Positions 19,348-28,196 of a DNA stretch of 64,000 nt are shown here, one piece after another. The stretch covers positions 62,001 through 126,000 of the forward strand of contig JAEUWI010000009.1 of NCBI GenBank assembly GCA_016791475.1, given 5' to 3'. The notes below the pieces were generated by a model that was not told where the DNA came from, did no database searches, and saw nothing but the letters and a program-made list of their open reading frames with translations. Each line of letters begins with the position of its first letter. Within the stretch, counting starts at the first letter, position 1. The translations under genes were made by a program, and so were the position numbers. Origin of the DNA: Candidatus Hydrogenedentota bacterium (lineage in GTDB: Bacteria > Hydrogenedentota > Hydrogenedentia > Hydrogenedentales > JAEUWI01).

Positions 19348-19604
19348 GGCTGTGCTCCCGTGGGATGTTCATCGAGGGTCATAATTGGATTGAATGCAAG
19401 GTGGCGCCCGCCGGAGCCCTAGTCTACACGGGTGTGGACACCCGATGTCCAGCACGAAGGGATCGGCGGCACCCGGTGGCGCAATCCGACACGCCTGCTT
19501 CATTCGTACTCCGGAGGATACGGTGTCATGGTTGATAGCGGCGCTTTACTCGGTCCTCGGGGCGGATCTACACTGGCGGCTCAGCCCCGGAAAGGACTCA
19601 TGCC

Positions 19605-20963
19605 ATGCGCGGTTATTGGACTCGATCTTTGACCCTCGGGTTTCTCTCTCTCGCCCTGCCCGCCCTCGCCGAATTGCGCGAGCGCCCCAATGTCGTTTTT
19701 GTCTTTGCCGACGAGCATCGCTACCAATCCATGGGCCACACGGAAATGCCCGCCATGAAGACCCCCACCATGGATCGCATGGCCGCCGAGGGATTTTCCT
19801 TCAGCCAGTGCGTGAGCAATTATCCCGTCTGCTCGCCCTACCGCGCCATCGTCATGACCGGTCGCTGGCCTTATCAGTCCGGCATCATCGACAACAGCAT
19901 TCCCCTCGCGCCGGAATCCGCCACCATTGGAAAGGCCTTCCAGGCGGCGGGCTATCGCACGGGCTACATCGGCAAGTGGCACCTCGGCGGTACGCGCGCC
20001 GAAGCCTATGGCTTTGACACGTCGTTGATCTGGGAACACACCACGAACCACTTCGATGCGGCCGAATTCTACCCGGCCGAGGGTGAACCCGTGAAACCCA
20101 AAGGCTATAACGCCACCCGCATGACCGATCAGGCCCTCGACTTCATCGTTGAAAACAAATCCCGCCCCTTCTTCCTCATGCTCTCCCTCGATCCGCCCCA
20201 CGCCAGGTTTACCGATGCCCCGCCGGAGAAGCTCGCCCTGTACCCCGAAGGCTCCCTGCCTTTCCGCCCGAACTATGAGGCCCCCGCGCCGGGCGGGGAG
20301 AGCATCTTCACGTCGAACGGCTCGCCACACTACGAGGGCTACCACGCCCACATCAGCGCGGTGGACGATGAATTGAAGCGGATCCTGGACCGGCTGGACG
20401 GGGAAGGATGGTCGAAGGACACCATCGTCGTTTATTCCTCCGATCACGGATCCATGCATGGCTCCCACGGCGTGGGCAGCAAGCGTCAGCCCTTTGAAGA
20501 GTCCGTGCGTATTCCCCTCATCATCTTCGGCCCGGGCCGCGTGCCCGCGGGCCATTCGAGCCCGGCCCTGTTTGGCGCGATCGACATGGCGCCCACCCTC
20601 TGCGGTCTGGCCGGTATCGATCCGCCCGAAGGGTGTATGGGCGAAGACTACAGCGGTGTGCTCCGCGGCGAGGAGGCCCCCGCGCGGGACGCCCAGTTCA
20701 TCATGCACATCGCGAAAGAAAATGCCTCGGGCGGCAATGAACACCCGGCCCCAATCTTTCGCGGCGTGCGCACCGAGCGCTACACCTACGCCGTGGGACC
20801 CGACGCCCCCATGTATCTCTTCGACAACGTGGCCGACCCGTTCCAGATGACGAATCTTATCGCTGATCCGGCATACGCCGCCCTGCGCCGAGAACTGCGC
20901 GGACGCCTCGCCCGATGGCTCGAGCGCGCCGAAGATCCCTTTGTCCCGCCGGCGGCCGAGTGA
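19605..20963 (+). CDS. Secreted sulfatase (formylglycine-dependent)
   Basis: The 452-residue type I sulfatase has a signal peptide ending near LPALA. The formylglycine signature is CSPYR at residues 76-80, with Cys76 the residue expected to be oxidised by a maturase. The N-terminal metal site is in NVVFVFADEHRY, and the C-terminal metal/active-site segment is VVYSSDHGSMHGSHG near residue 275. The gene is preceded by AAAGGAC. It probably removes sulfate esters from an algal or host polysaccharide in the periplasm or outside the cell. It converges on the next gene with only nine bases between stop codons. Confidence 0.93.
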   Translation: MRGYWTRSLTLGFLSLALPALAELRERPNVVFVFADEHRYQSMGHTEMPAMKTPTMDRMAAEGFSFSQCVSNYPVCSPYRAIVMTGRWPYQSGIIDNSIPLAPESATIGKAFQAAGYRTGYIGKWHLGGTRAEAYGFDTSLIWEHTTNHFDAAEFYPAEGEPVKPKGYNATRMTDQALDFIVENKSRPFFLMLSLDPPHARFTDAPPEKLALYPEGSLPFRPNYEAPAPGGESIFTSNGSPHYEGYHAHISAVDDELKRILDRLDGEGWSKDTIVVYSSDHGSMHGSHGVGSKRQPFEESVRIPLIIFGPGRVPAGHSSPALFGAIDMAPTLCGLAGIDPPEGCMGEDYSGVLRGEEAPARDAQFIMHIAKENASGGNEHPAPIFRGVRTERYTYAVGPDAPMYLFDNVADPFQMTNLIADPAYAALRRELRGRLARWLERAEDPFVPPAAE

Positions 20964-20972
20964 TTTCGCGCG

Positions 20973-22220
20973 CTACGATCTCTTCAAGTCGAAATGCAGC
21001 ATCGCATTGAAAAGCGGGGTGACCTGAACCAGGTCGCGCGCCAGGTCGCGCTCGTGCTTGTTCCCGATCCTGGTGTGCTGGACCAGCCCGAAGTCCTCCA
21101 TTGGCCTGAGCACTCGCGTGAAGAACGTCACCAGAGCATGCCTCGGGTACGGCCCCTCGGAAAACTCGGCGGCGACCGCCGGTGTGTAGGCCTTTGCCAT
21201 CAAATCGCCTGCGGCAACAGGTTCCTGCGCCGACTGCTGAATCGCATAGAAAATAAAAGGGATGGTGGCCTGAACGCCGGGGTAGTCGGGCAGGGTGTCC
21301 AGGTAGGCAAGATCAAACTCGTTGTATAACGATTGAAACATCAGGCGCTGGAGCGTCCCGGCGCCGTCGTCTTCCAGGGCTTGGAGCCCTTTTTTCGTGA
21401 CTACCAGCGTTCCCTTGTAGTGGCGAACGAAACCGATTTCCAGAAGCAGGAGGTGGACCATGTGCAGTGGCTGTACGTCCATTTCGTTGATGACACTGGA
21501 ATATCGAAGCATTTGCGCGACGTCAACTTCGGGGAAACAGTCCGAATCGAGCAGAAATCTCACCGACGCCCGGTTCAGTCTCTTCTTGGGCGTGAGCTTG
21601 AAACCGCCCGTGCTTTTCGCGAGCGCGAGAAAGCGGAAGGCGTTCATGCAGTAGCGGCTCCCCGCCAGTTGCTCTTTCGGGATCTCGTCATCGATCCAGA
21701 AAACCCCGCCGGGCTCGGTCCAATCTTCTCCGATGAGATTGAGCACCTCCCCCGTCGTGAGGCCAAACAGTCGTTCGTAACGCGTGTCGTCCGCCTCAAC
21801 GACCGCTTTCTTGAGGGCACCCATCAGTTCTTGGGGCGTCTCGTAGTCGCCGGAGTCAAACACTTGCTGAACCGCCTCGCGGACCGCTTCGGGCATATCG
21901 GGTGGAAAATCCAGCTCCTCCGCCGGGCCGCCGGCCTGGACATACTCTTCGTGGATCATATCCACCAGGCGAACAAAGACCGCCTCCACCTCGCGCGCGT
22001 CGGCCCGCTTCTTGATTCTGGGCAGGTGCTCCTCAATGGCCTCGGCAAGATCAATAACGTCATCGCCCGAGAGGGTCAACTCCAAGCTCTTCATCGTGCG
22101 GAGAGCAAAGCGAAGACGGGCCACAATATTGGCCGGGAGCGGTACATGATTCAAAATGGCGTCCCGCTCGGAATCGCTGATGTCGATAGTTATCAAGGGT
22201 GTTGTCAAGCTCTGTCTCAT
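20973..22220 (-). CDS. Hypothetical protein, 415 aa
   Basis: I do not recognise this protein with confidence. It has no signal peptide or membrane segment and is predominantly helical and acidic. Residues 170-290 contain SRYCMNAFRFLALAKSTGG and a KLTPKKRLNRASVRFLL stretch reminiscent of the C-terminal half of plasmid pRiA4b ORF-3-like proteins. The later part (LVVTKKGLQALEDD) looks like a winged-helix fragment. A soluble cytoplasmic, perhaps nucleic-acid-related role is possible but not shown. It is divergent from the phosphoesterase gene, with about 130 bases between starts. Confidence 0.75.
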   Translation of the reverse strand: MRQSLTTPLITIDISDSERDAILNHVPLPANIVARLRFALRTMKSLELTLSGDDVIDLAEAIEEHLPRIKKRADAREVEAVFVRLVDMIHEEYVQAGGPAEELDFPPDMPEAVREAVQQVFDSGDYETPQELMGALKKAVVEADDTRYERLFGLTTGEVLNLIGEDWTEPGGVFWIDDEIPKEQLAGSRYCMNAFRFLALAKSTGGFKLTPKKRLNRASVRFLLDSDCFPEVDVAQMLRYSSVINEMDVQPLHMVHLLLLEIGFVRHYKGTLVVTKKGLQALEDDGAGTLQRLMFQSLYNEFDLAYLDTLPDYPGVQATIPFIFYAIQQSAQEPVAAGDLMAKAYTPAVAAEFSEGPYPRHALVTFFTRVLRPMEDFGLVQHTRIGNKHERDLARDLVQVTPLFNAMLHFDLKRS

Positions 22221-22349
22221 TCCCGACGGGTTGGCGATTGGATGGGGGATGGCGCGCGAACGGCATCGGCTCCGTCGGGTATACTATCTTTTTTGGCGTC
22301 CCTGATTCGACACAACCCGGTACGCGCCCTGCGGCGCGGGGAGAATGGC

Positions 22350-23948
22350 ATGTTCCATATTCGCGGCGCGGCGATGGCCGCCATCACACTCGCCCTCTCG
22401 ACCTCCGGCCTTGCCCAGGAAATGGCCCAGGGCCGCGTCTACCTCGACACCAATCGCAACAACACCCTCGACGCGGGCGAGGCCGGAGTTCCGAACGTCT
22501 GCGTGTCCAACGGCGAAGCCGTGGTGAAAACCGACGCCGAGGGTCGCTGGTCCCTTCCCGTGCAGGCGGGCGGCGCCGTGTTTGTCATCAAACCATCGGG
22601 CTACACACTTCCCGTGGATCACGCGCAGATACCGAAGCACTACTACCTCCACAATCCCGAGGGCTCACCGCCTCTTGATGCGCCCGGCATCCTCCCCACC
22701 GGGCCACTGCCCGCCTCCATCGACTTCGCGCTCTACGAGCACCCGGAGAAGGAACCCTTCAAGGCCCTGTTCTTCGGCGATACCCAGGCCCGTGGGCTGC
22801 GCGAGGTGAACTTCGTCACCCACGACGTCGTTGAAGAATGCATCGGCACCGACGCCGTCTTCGGCGTATCGCTGGGAGATATCGTGGCGGATGATCCCGC
22901 GCTTTTTTCGGAAATCAGCGAAAGCATCGCCCAGATCGGTATCCCCTGGTACAACGTCTTCGGCAACCACGACAACAACGGCACGGCCACGGAGCACAAG
23001 TACTCCGACGACACCTTCGAGCGCTATTTCGGCCCGAGCACCTACGCCTTTGAGTATGGCGAGGTCGCCTTTATTCCCCTCAACAACATCTACTTCCCGC
23101 CGGGGGAAAAGGGCTACAAGCCTTCCTTCACCGACCAGCAGGTCGCTTTCGTGAAGAACTATCTCGCCCACGTGCCCAGAGAAAAGCTGGTCGTCCTCAT
23201 GATGCACGTGCCCATTGCCCGTTGCGGCAAGCGCGACGAAATGCTCGCCCTCCTGGCCGATCGTCCCAACACGTTAACCGTCGCCGCACACGTCCACGAG
23301 CAGTTCCACATCTTCATGGACGAATCCATGGGCTGGAAGGGCCCCGAGCCCCACCACCTCTTCATCGCCGCCACGGTGTCGGGCAGTTGGTGGTGCGGCA
23401 GTTTCGACGAACGCGGCATCCCCCACGCCACCATGAACGACGGCGCGCCCAACGGCTACTCCATCCTCACCTTCGAGGGCCCGAAGTATTCCATCGAATT
23501 CAAGGCCGCCAGCCGCCCGGCCGACTACCAGATGAACATCTACCTCGCGGACGACGTGGCCCAGCCTTCACTCGCCTCTACCGAAGTGCTCGCCAACATC
23601 TTTGCGGGCTCCAAGCGCAGCATCGTCGAAATGCGGGTGGGCGCGGATGGCCCCTGGCTCCCCATGGAATACACCGAGGTCATCGATCCCGAGTGCCTCC
23701 GTATGCACGAGCAGAGTCCCTTCCTGGACATGGAGAAGGACGGCAGGAAACTCGACACCATCTTCGGCTGGAAAATGGACTACCCCAGCAAATCCCGCCA
23801 CATGTGGAAGGCCACCCTCCCGGCCGACCTCGCCACCGGCACCCACACCCTCACCGTGCGCACCACCGACCAGTTTGGCCAGACCTACCAGGCCAAACGG
23901 GTCTTCCGCGTCCGTACCCAGGAGACCATGCCCGCGCCGGGCGCATGA
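22350..23948 (+). CDS. Secreted three-domain calcineurin-like phosphoesterase
   Basis: Translated from the ATG at 22350 (532 residues). The frame stays open 339 codons upstream, but that part overlaps the antisense hypothetical gene. After a short signal peptide (ends near GLAQ), an N-terminal beta-sandwich of SdrD-B/MetallophosN type spans about residues 25-100 (DTNRNNTLDAGEAGV). The phosphoesterase core has FFGDTQ, SLGDIV, FGNHDNN, MMHVP and AAHVHEQ, where the usual GHxH is AHxH. A C-terminal sandwich (MetallophosC type) closes the protein. The arrangement matches secreted phosphoesterases of Bacteroidetes and planctomycetes. The substrate is unknown, with phospholipid or sugar phosphate candidates. 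Confidence 0.87.
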   Translation: MFHIRGAAMAAITLALSTSGLAQEMAQGRVYLDTNRNNTLDAGEAGVPNVCVSNGEAVVKTDAEGRWSLPVQAGGAVFVIKPSGYTLPVDHAQIPKHYYLHNPEGSPPLDAPGILPTGPLPASIDFALYEHPEKEPFKALFFGDTQARGLREVNFVTHDVVEECIGTDAVFGVSLGDIVADDPALFSEISESIAQIGIPWYNVFGNHDNNGTATEHKYSDDTFERYFGPSTYAFEYGEVAFIPLNNIYFPPGEKGYKPSFTDQQVAFVKNYLAHVPREKLVVLMMHVPIARCGKRDEMLALLADRPNTLTVAAHVHEQFHIFMDESMGWKGPEPHHLFIAATVSGSWWCGSFDERGIPHATMNDGAPNGYSILTFEGPKYSIEFKAASRPADYQMNIYLADDVAQPSLASTEVLANIFAGSKRSIVEMRVGADGPWLPMEYTEVIDPECLRMHEQSPFLDMEKDGRKLDTIFGWKMDYPSKSRHMWKATLPADLATGTHTLTVRTTDQFGQTYQAKRVFRVRTQETMPAPGA

Positions 23949-24100
23949 CGCCGGCCCAGGAGATGTCACGCAAAGGCGCGAAGGCGCAAAGGGATGCCCT
24001 CCTTATTCCGTAAGCTTCCGTGCCCTTTCGCCGTAAAGAAAGCCACCTGTGTCGCCGCATTTCGCCCCTCCACCGTTGTATACTCAATCGGAGGGCTACC

Positions 24101-24976
24101 ATGATTCCGTTCACACCCCGAACCACCCGAGGCTTTTCCATCCTCGAGCTCATCGCCGTGCTCGCGGTGCTCCTCGTGCTCATGCTCCTCGCCTGGCCTT
24201 CAATTCAAGTCCGACGCAGCGCCGTACTCGGGGAGGATCTGCGTCAAGCCATGTTTAGAAAAGACCGCGACGCTGCCCTCCGCTATCTCTCGCTCGGCGC
24301 GCCGCCCGACGCCTGGTCCGGCGCTTCCCCCCATTTCTGTATCTACTGCGAGTCCGTCAAGAAGGGGGACCAGGAATTGTTGCGGGGTGCCGTAACCTCT
24401 GTCGGCATTGACAACACCAGCATCCGCTTTCACTGCCCGCCGCTGCTGGTCATAGCCCTGGAGCGGCACGACACAGCGATGGTGGACCTTCTGCTGGAAC
24501 TCGGGGCACCGGTCACCCAGCGATTACAGTGCCGGGAGGACATCTACCCGGAACGCTACGTGCGCCTTTCGCCTCTGGCCGCCGCCATCGAAGTGAATGA
24601 TAGCGCCATGGTAAATCTCCTCCTCGCACATACCACACCGCAAGACCTTCAAGAACCCGGACACCCGAGCGGCTCCCTGGACAACGATTCCACGTTACTC
24701 CACAGCGCGGTCCGCTCCGGCAACCCCGAATGGCTGAAGCTGCTCCTTGAGCGGGGCGTGCCGGTCGATGCCCTGGAGCGCCTGGGTGAAACAGCACTCC
24801 ACGAAGCCGCACGGCGTGGCAACAAGAAAATGATCGCTATTCTCCTCGCCCATGGCGCCGACCCCAGGGCCAGGGATAACAGCGGCGCAGTTCCTCTCGA
24901 TAAAGCCCCGCTCCTGCTCCGCGGTGAAATGGCAACGTTGCTGGGCGCAGCGCGCCTGCCCGAAAGGCCGGACTGA
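24101..24976 (+). CDS. Type IV prepilin-like leader fused to ankyrin repeats
   Basis: The 291-residue protein is read from the ATG at 24101 with CGGAGGG upstream. Residues 1-33 form a prepilin leader. GFSILE (Gly11, Phe12, Glu16 = mature Glu5) fits the PilD cleavage and methylation site and is followed by a hydrophobic helix. The rest is not a pilin globular domain but ankyrin repeats: about four units can be seen, for example STLLHSAVRSGNPEWLKLLL and TALHEAARRGNKKMIAILL, each with the TxLHxA and G-N/D-x patterns. The combination would place a protein-binding ankyrin domain on the periplasmic face of the membrane or at a pilus/type II secretion pseudopilus. It appears to be a single intact frame. 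It converges on the ABC permease gene. Confidence 0.85.
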   Translation: MIPFTPRTTRGFSILELIAVLAVLLVLMLLAWPSIQVRRSAVLGEDLRQAMFRKDRDAALRYLSLGAPPDAWSGASPHFCIYCESVKKGDQELLRGAVTSVGIDNTSIRFHCPPLLVIALERHDTAMVDLLLELGAPVTQRLQCREDIYPERYVRLSPLAAAIEVNDSAMVNLLLAHTTPQDLQEPGHPSGSLDNDSTLLHSAVRSGNPEWLKLLLERGVPVDALERLGETALHEAARRGNKKMIAILLAHGADPRARDNSGAVPLDKAPLLLRGEMATLLGAARLPERPD

Positions 24977-25000
24977 CAAGCCCGACTATCGCGTCAACCG

Positions 25001-26212
25001 TTATTCATACCGCAAGGCGTCGATCGGGTTCAGGCGCGCCGCGCGCTGCGCGGGATAGTATCCGAAGAAGATCCCGATTATGGCCGCCGAGGTGATGGAC
25101 ATCACGATGTTTTCCGTCTGTACCACGGGATAGATCTCGGTAAAGAGCGGCAACAGATTCGAGACACCCACCCCCAGAAACACCCCCATAATCCCGCCTA
25201 TAGTGCTCATCACGATCGCTTCGAAAAGAAACTGCCGCAGGATATCCTTTTCCCGCGCGCCGATGGCTTTTCGTATGCCGATCTCGCGCGTTCGCTCGGT
25301 CACGGTCACCAGCATGATGTTCATGATCCCGATACCGCCCACGAGCAGCGATATACTACCGATGCTCGCCAACAACACACTCAGCGTCGTGGTGATAGAG
25401 GATAGAAACTTCAGCAACTCGGTCTGATTGGACATACTGAAGTCATTCTCAGCCTGGGGCTCCAGCTTGTGTCGACGCCGTAGCAGTTCCTGTATGTTGC
25501 TTTGAATGACATTGAGATCAAATCCCGGCTCGCCCTGGACATCTATTTCGTTCAAATAATCCGTGCCCAGCAGCACCTGGACCGCCGTGGTATAGGGAAC
25601 GATCACCAGATCATCGGGGTTGTACCACCCCTGATCCCCCTTGGCCGCCGTCACACCGATCACCCGGAAGCTGATGCCGTCCACCTTGATGGTGGCCGTC
25701 AGCGGATCGTCCACGCCAATCAAATTCTCCGCCGTCGCCGGGCCGATGATCGCAACCCGCGCGAGGTTGTCCACCTCGCCGTCGGTGAACTGGCGACCCC
25801 GCTCCACCTCGTAGTTGCGCGCCTCAAAGTAGGTGTTGGCGGTGCCGACGAGATTCACGTTCGCATTCTGATCGTAGTACTTCACCTGGGACCGGCCCGT
25901 CACCACCGGCGCTACCGCGTAAATGCCGGGCACTTCCTTCAGGATTGCGTGGCCATCCGCCGCCGTCAGGCTGCGGTGGGCAATGGATCGAACACCGCCC
26001 GGGCCATTCTTCAACGCGGGCCGCACGATCAGCAGGTTGGTGCCCAGCGACTCCAGTTGCTGGATCATGGACGCCCGCGCACCCGCGCCGATGCTCAACA
26101 TCGCGATGACCGCGCCCACGCCGATGATGATGCCGAGGACCGCAAGAAAGGAGCGCAACTTGTTCCCGAGCAGACTGCGGAAGGCGATGCTGAGCAAGAC
26201 GAAAATGGGCAT
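25001..26212 (-). CDS. MacB-like ABC permease, second copy
   Basis: The 403-residue permease has the MacB/FtsX plan: TM1 near residues 20-42 (FLAVLGIIIGVGAVIAM), a large periplasmic domain (about 50-280), then three helices near the C-terminus including SISLLVGGIGIMNIMLVTV and the coupling segment ERTREIGIRKAIGA. It lies 62 bases downstream of a paralogous permease whose sequence is very similar along its whole length. Unlike E. coli MacB it has no fused ATPase; the separate ATPase at 27.5 kb should serve it. AGGAACT precedes the start. Two permeases with one ATPase suggest a heterodimeric transporter or a recent duplication. Confidence 0.93.
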   Translation of the reverse strand: MPIFVLLSIAFRSLLGNKLRSFLAVLGIIIGVGAVIAMLSIGAGARASMIQQLESLGTNLLIVRPALKNGPGGVRSIAHRSLTAADGHAILKEVPGIYAVAPVVTGRSQVKYYDQNANVNLVGTANTYFEARNYEVERGRQFTDGEVDNLARVAIIGPATAENLIGVDDPLTATIKVDGISFRVIGVTAAKGDQGWYNPDDLVIVPYTTAVQVLLGTDYLNEIDVQGEPGFDLNVIQSNIQELLRRRHKLEPQAENDFSMSNQTELLKFLSSITTTLSVLLASIGSISLLVGGIGIMNIMLVTVTERTREIGIRKAIGAREKDILRQFLFEAIVMSTIGGIMGVFLGVGVSNLLPLFTEIYPVVQTENIVMSITSAAIIGIFFGYYPAQRAARLNPIDALRYE

Positions 26213-26274
26213 GGTTAGTTCCTGAAGATGATGATTGTCCCCCCACGCTCAACTACGCTGCCGCCTTTCAGGTC

Positions 26275-27486
26275 CTACTCGTACCGCAACGCGTCGATCG
26301 GATTCAGCCGCGCCGCACGCCGCGCGGGATAGTACCCGAAAAACACTCCGATGGCCGTTGCAAAGGAGATCGACAGCAGCACGCTCTGCACCTGGACCAC
26401 CGGATAAATCTCCGCCACGAGGGGCAGAAGACTGGATACGCCTACGCCGACCATCACGCCGATGATCCCGCCGATCGTGCTCATCACGATAGACTCAAAC
26501 AAAAACTGGCGCATGATGTCGCTCTCCCGCGCGCCGATGGCCTTGCGGATACCGATCTCCCGCGTCCGCTCGGTCACCGTCACCAGCATGATGTTCATGA
26601 TGCCGATGCCGCCCACCACCAGCGAAATACCGCCGATACTCGCCAGCAGCACACTCAACGTCGTTGTGATCGCCGTCATGAAGGAGAGCATCTCCGCCTG
26701 ATTGGAAACATTGAAATCGTTCTCGGCCTCCGGCGCCAGCTTGTGCCGTCTTCGGAGCAACTCGATGATCGATGCCTGAATGGCGTTCAAATCCGAACCC
26801 GTCTCACCCTGAATGCTGATCTCGTTGAGATAGTCCGTTCCGATGAGCACCTGCATCGCCGTGGTAAAGGGAATAATCACCTGATCGTCCGGGTTGAACC
26901 AGCCCTGATCACCCTTTGGGACGGTCACGCCAATCACGCGAAAATTCAACCCGTCCACCTTGATCGTCGACGACAGCGGATCATCCGCACCCAGCAGATT
27001 TTTGACCGTGGTGGGGCCGATGATGGCCACCCGCGCAAGATTATCAAGTTCGCCGTCGGTAAACTTGCGGCCCTGCGCCAACTGATAGTTGCGCGCCTCG
27101 AAATAGGTGGTGGACGTGCCCACCACGTTGATATTCGCGTTCTCGTCGAAGTACTTCACCTGGGCGCGGCCCTGCACCACCGGCGCCACGGCGTAGATAT
27201 CCGGCACTTCTTCCAGAATTGCACGGGCGTCTTCCGGCGTCAGGGTCTGCTGCATCACCGACCGCACGCCCCCGGGGCCGCCGCGCTGGCCGGGGCGAAC
27301 CATGAGCAGGTTCGTGCCCATGCTCTCCAGTCGCGAAACCATGGATTCGCGCGCGCCCGCGCCGATGCTGAGCATGGCGATGACCGCGCCCACGCCGATG
27401 ATGATGCCCAGCACCGCCAGGAAAGAGCGGAGCTTGTTCGCCAGGAGACTACGTATGGCAACTTTCAGCAGCATGAGGGCTGTCAT
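26275..27486 (-). CDS. MacB-like ABC permease, first copy
   Basis: The 403-residue paralogue of the downstream permease has equal length. The same landmarks are present: LAVLGIIIGVGAVIAM, the periplasmic domain, LVVGGIGIMNIMLVTV and ERTREIGIRKAIGA. The start at 27486 lies five bases after the ATPase stop; an upstream extension of 32 codons is open but overlaps the ATPase gene. Both copies retain intact frames and the same domain boundaries, so both are probably functional. The system resembles mechanotransmitting MacAB-TolC exporters of peptides or lipids rather than importers. Confidence 0.94.
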   Translation of the reverse strand: MTALMLLKVAIRSLLANKLRSFLAVLGIIIGVGAVIAMLSIGAGARESMVSRLESMGTNLLMVRPGQRGGPGGVRSVMQQTLTPEDARAILEEVPDIYAVAPVVQGRAQVKYFDENANINVVGTSTTYFEARNYQLAQGRKFTDGELDNLARVAIIGPTTVKNLLGADDPLSSTIKVDGLNFRVIGVTVPKGDQGWFNPDDQVIIPFTTAMQVLIGTDYLNEISIQGETGSDLNAIQASIIELLRRRHKLAPEAENDFNVSNQAEMLSFMTAITTTLSVLLASIGGISLVVGGIGIMNIMLVTVTERTREIGIRKAIGARESDIMRQFLFESIVMSTIGGIIGVMVGVGVSSLLPLVAEIYPVVQVQSVLLSISFATAIGVFFGYYPARRAARLNPIDALRYE

Positions 27487-27491
27487 CTTCG

Positions 27492-28196
27492 TTAACTCCG
27501 CGCGGCGTAGCCCGCAACAACATCGGCCGAAGGCCCGTCGGAAAGTATCGCGCCATCGTGAATACGGATGCAGCGCGGGCATTTAATTGCAATATCGGGC
27601 TCGTGCGTCACCACCACGATCGTGCGGCCTTCACGGTTCAGCGCCGCAAACAGCTCCATGATCTCATCGCCCGTGCGGCTGTCCAGGTTGCCCGTGGGCT
27701 CGTCCGCCAGCATGAGTGTGGGATCCGTCACGATCGCCCGCGCAATCGCCACGCGTTGGCGCTGGCCGCCCGAGAGCTGGTTGGGCTCGTGGTGCATGCG
27801 ATCGGCCAGGCCAACGCGCGCCAGGGCCTCCGCCGCGCGGGCGTTCGCATCTTTCACCCCGCCGTACAGGAGCGGTAGGGCCACGTTCTCCTGCGCGGAC
27901 ATGCGCGGCAGCAGGTTGAAGGTCTGAAATACAAAGCTGATGTACTTGTTCCGTATCGCGGCCAGCTCGTCCGGCGAAAGCCCGGCGATGTTGTCGCCCC
28001 GGAGCATGTACTGACCGCCATCCGGCTGATCCAGACAGCCCAGGATGTGCATGAGCGTCGATTTGCCGCTGCCCGAGGGCCCCATGATGGCCACCATCTC
28101 GCCGGCGTCGATGCCTACGCTTACGCCGTCCAGCGCGCGAATGGTCTGGCCACCCAGCTCGTAGGTCTTGAGTAATTCTCGTGTTTCGATGATCAT
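27492..28196 (-). CDS. ABC transporter ATPase (MacB/LolD type)
   Basis: This encodes 234 residues from the ATG at 28196, which overlaps the adaptor stop by four bases. The ATPase signature set is complete: Walker [10 protein letters not shown] near residue 38, Q-loop [11 protein letters not shown] signature [14 protein letters not shown] near 142, Walker [13 protein letters not shown] and the switch His in VVVTHEPD. The short LolD-like architecture marks it as the motor for the two downstream permeases. The C-terminal tail is short ([10 protein letters not shown]). It is part of a four-gene minus-strand operon (adaptor, ATPase, permease, permease). Confidence 0.95.
   Translation of the reverse strand: MIIETRELLKTYELGGQTIRALDGVSVGIDAGEMVAIMGPSGSGKSTLMHILGCLDQPDGGQYMLRGDNIAGLSPDELAAIRNKYISFVFQTFNLLPRMSAQENVALPLLYGGVKDANARAAEALARVGLADRMHHEPNQLSGGQRQRVAIARAIVTDPTLMLADEPTGNLDSRTGDEIMELFAALNREGRTIVVVTHEPDIAIKCPRCIRIHDGAILSDGPSADVVAGYAARS

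Noticed and set aside
21333-22349. N-terminal extension of the phosphoesterase frame
   Set aside because: These 339 codons are antisense to an intact gene, and the signal peptide begins at 22350.
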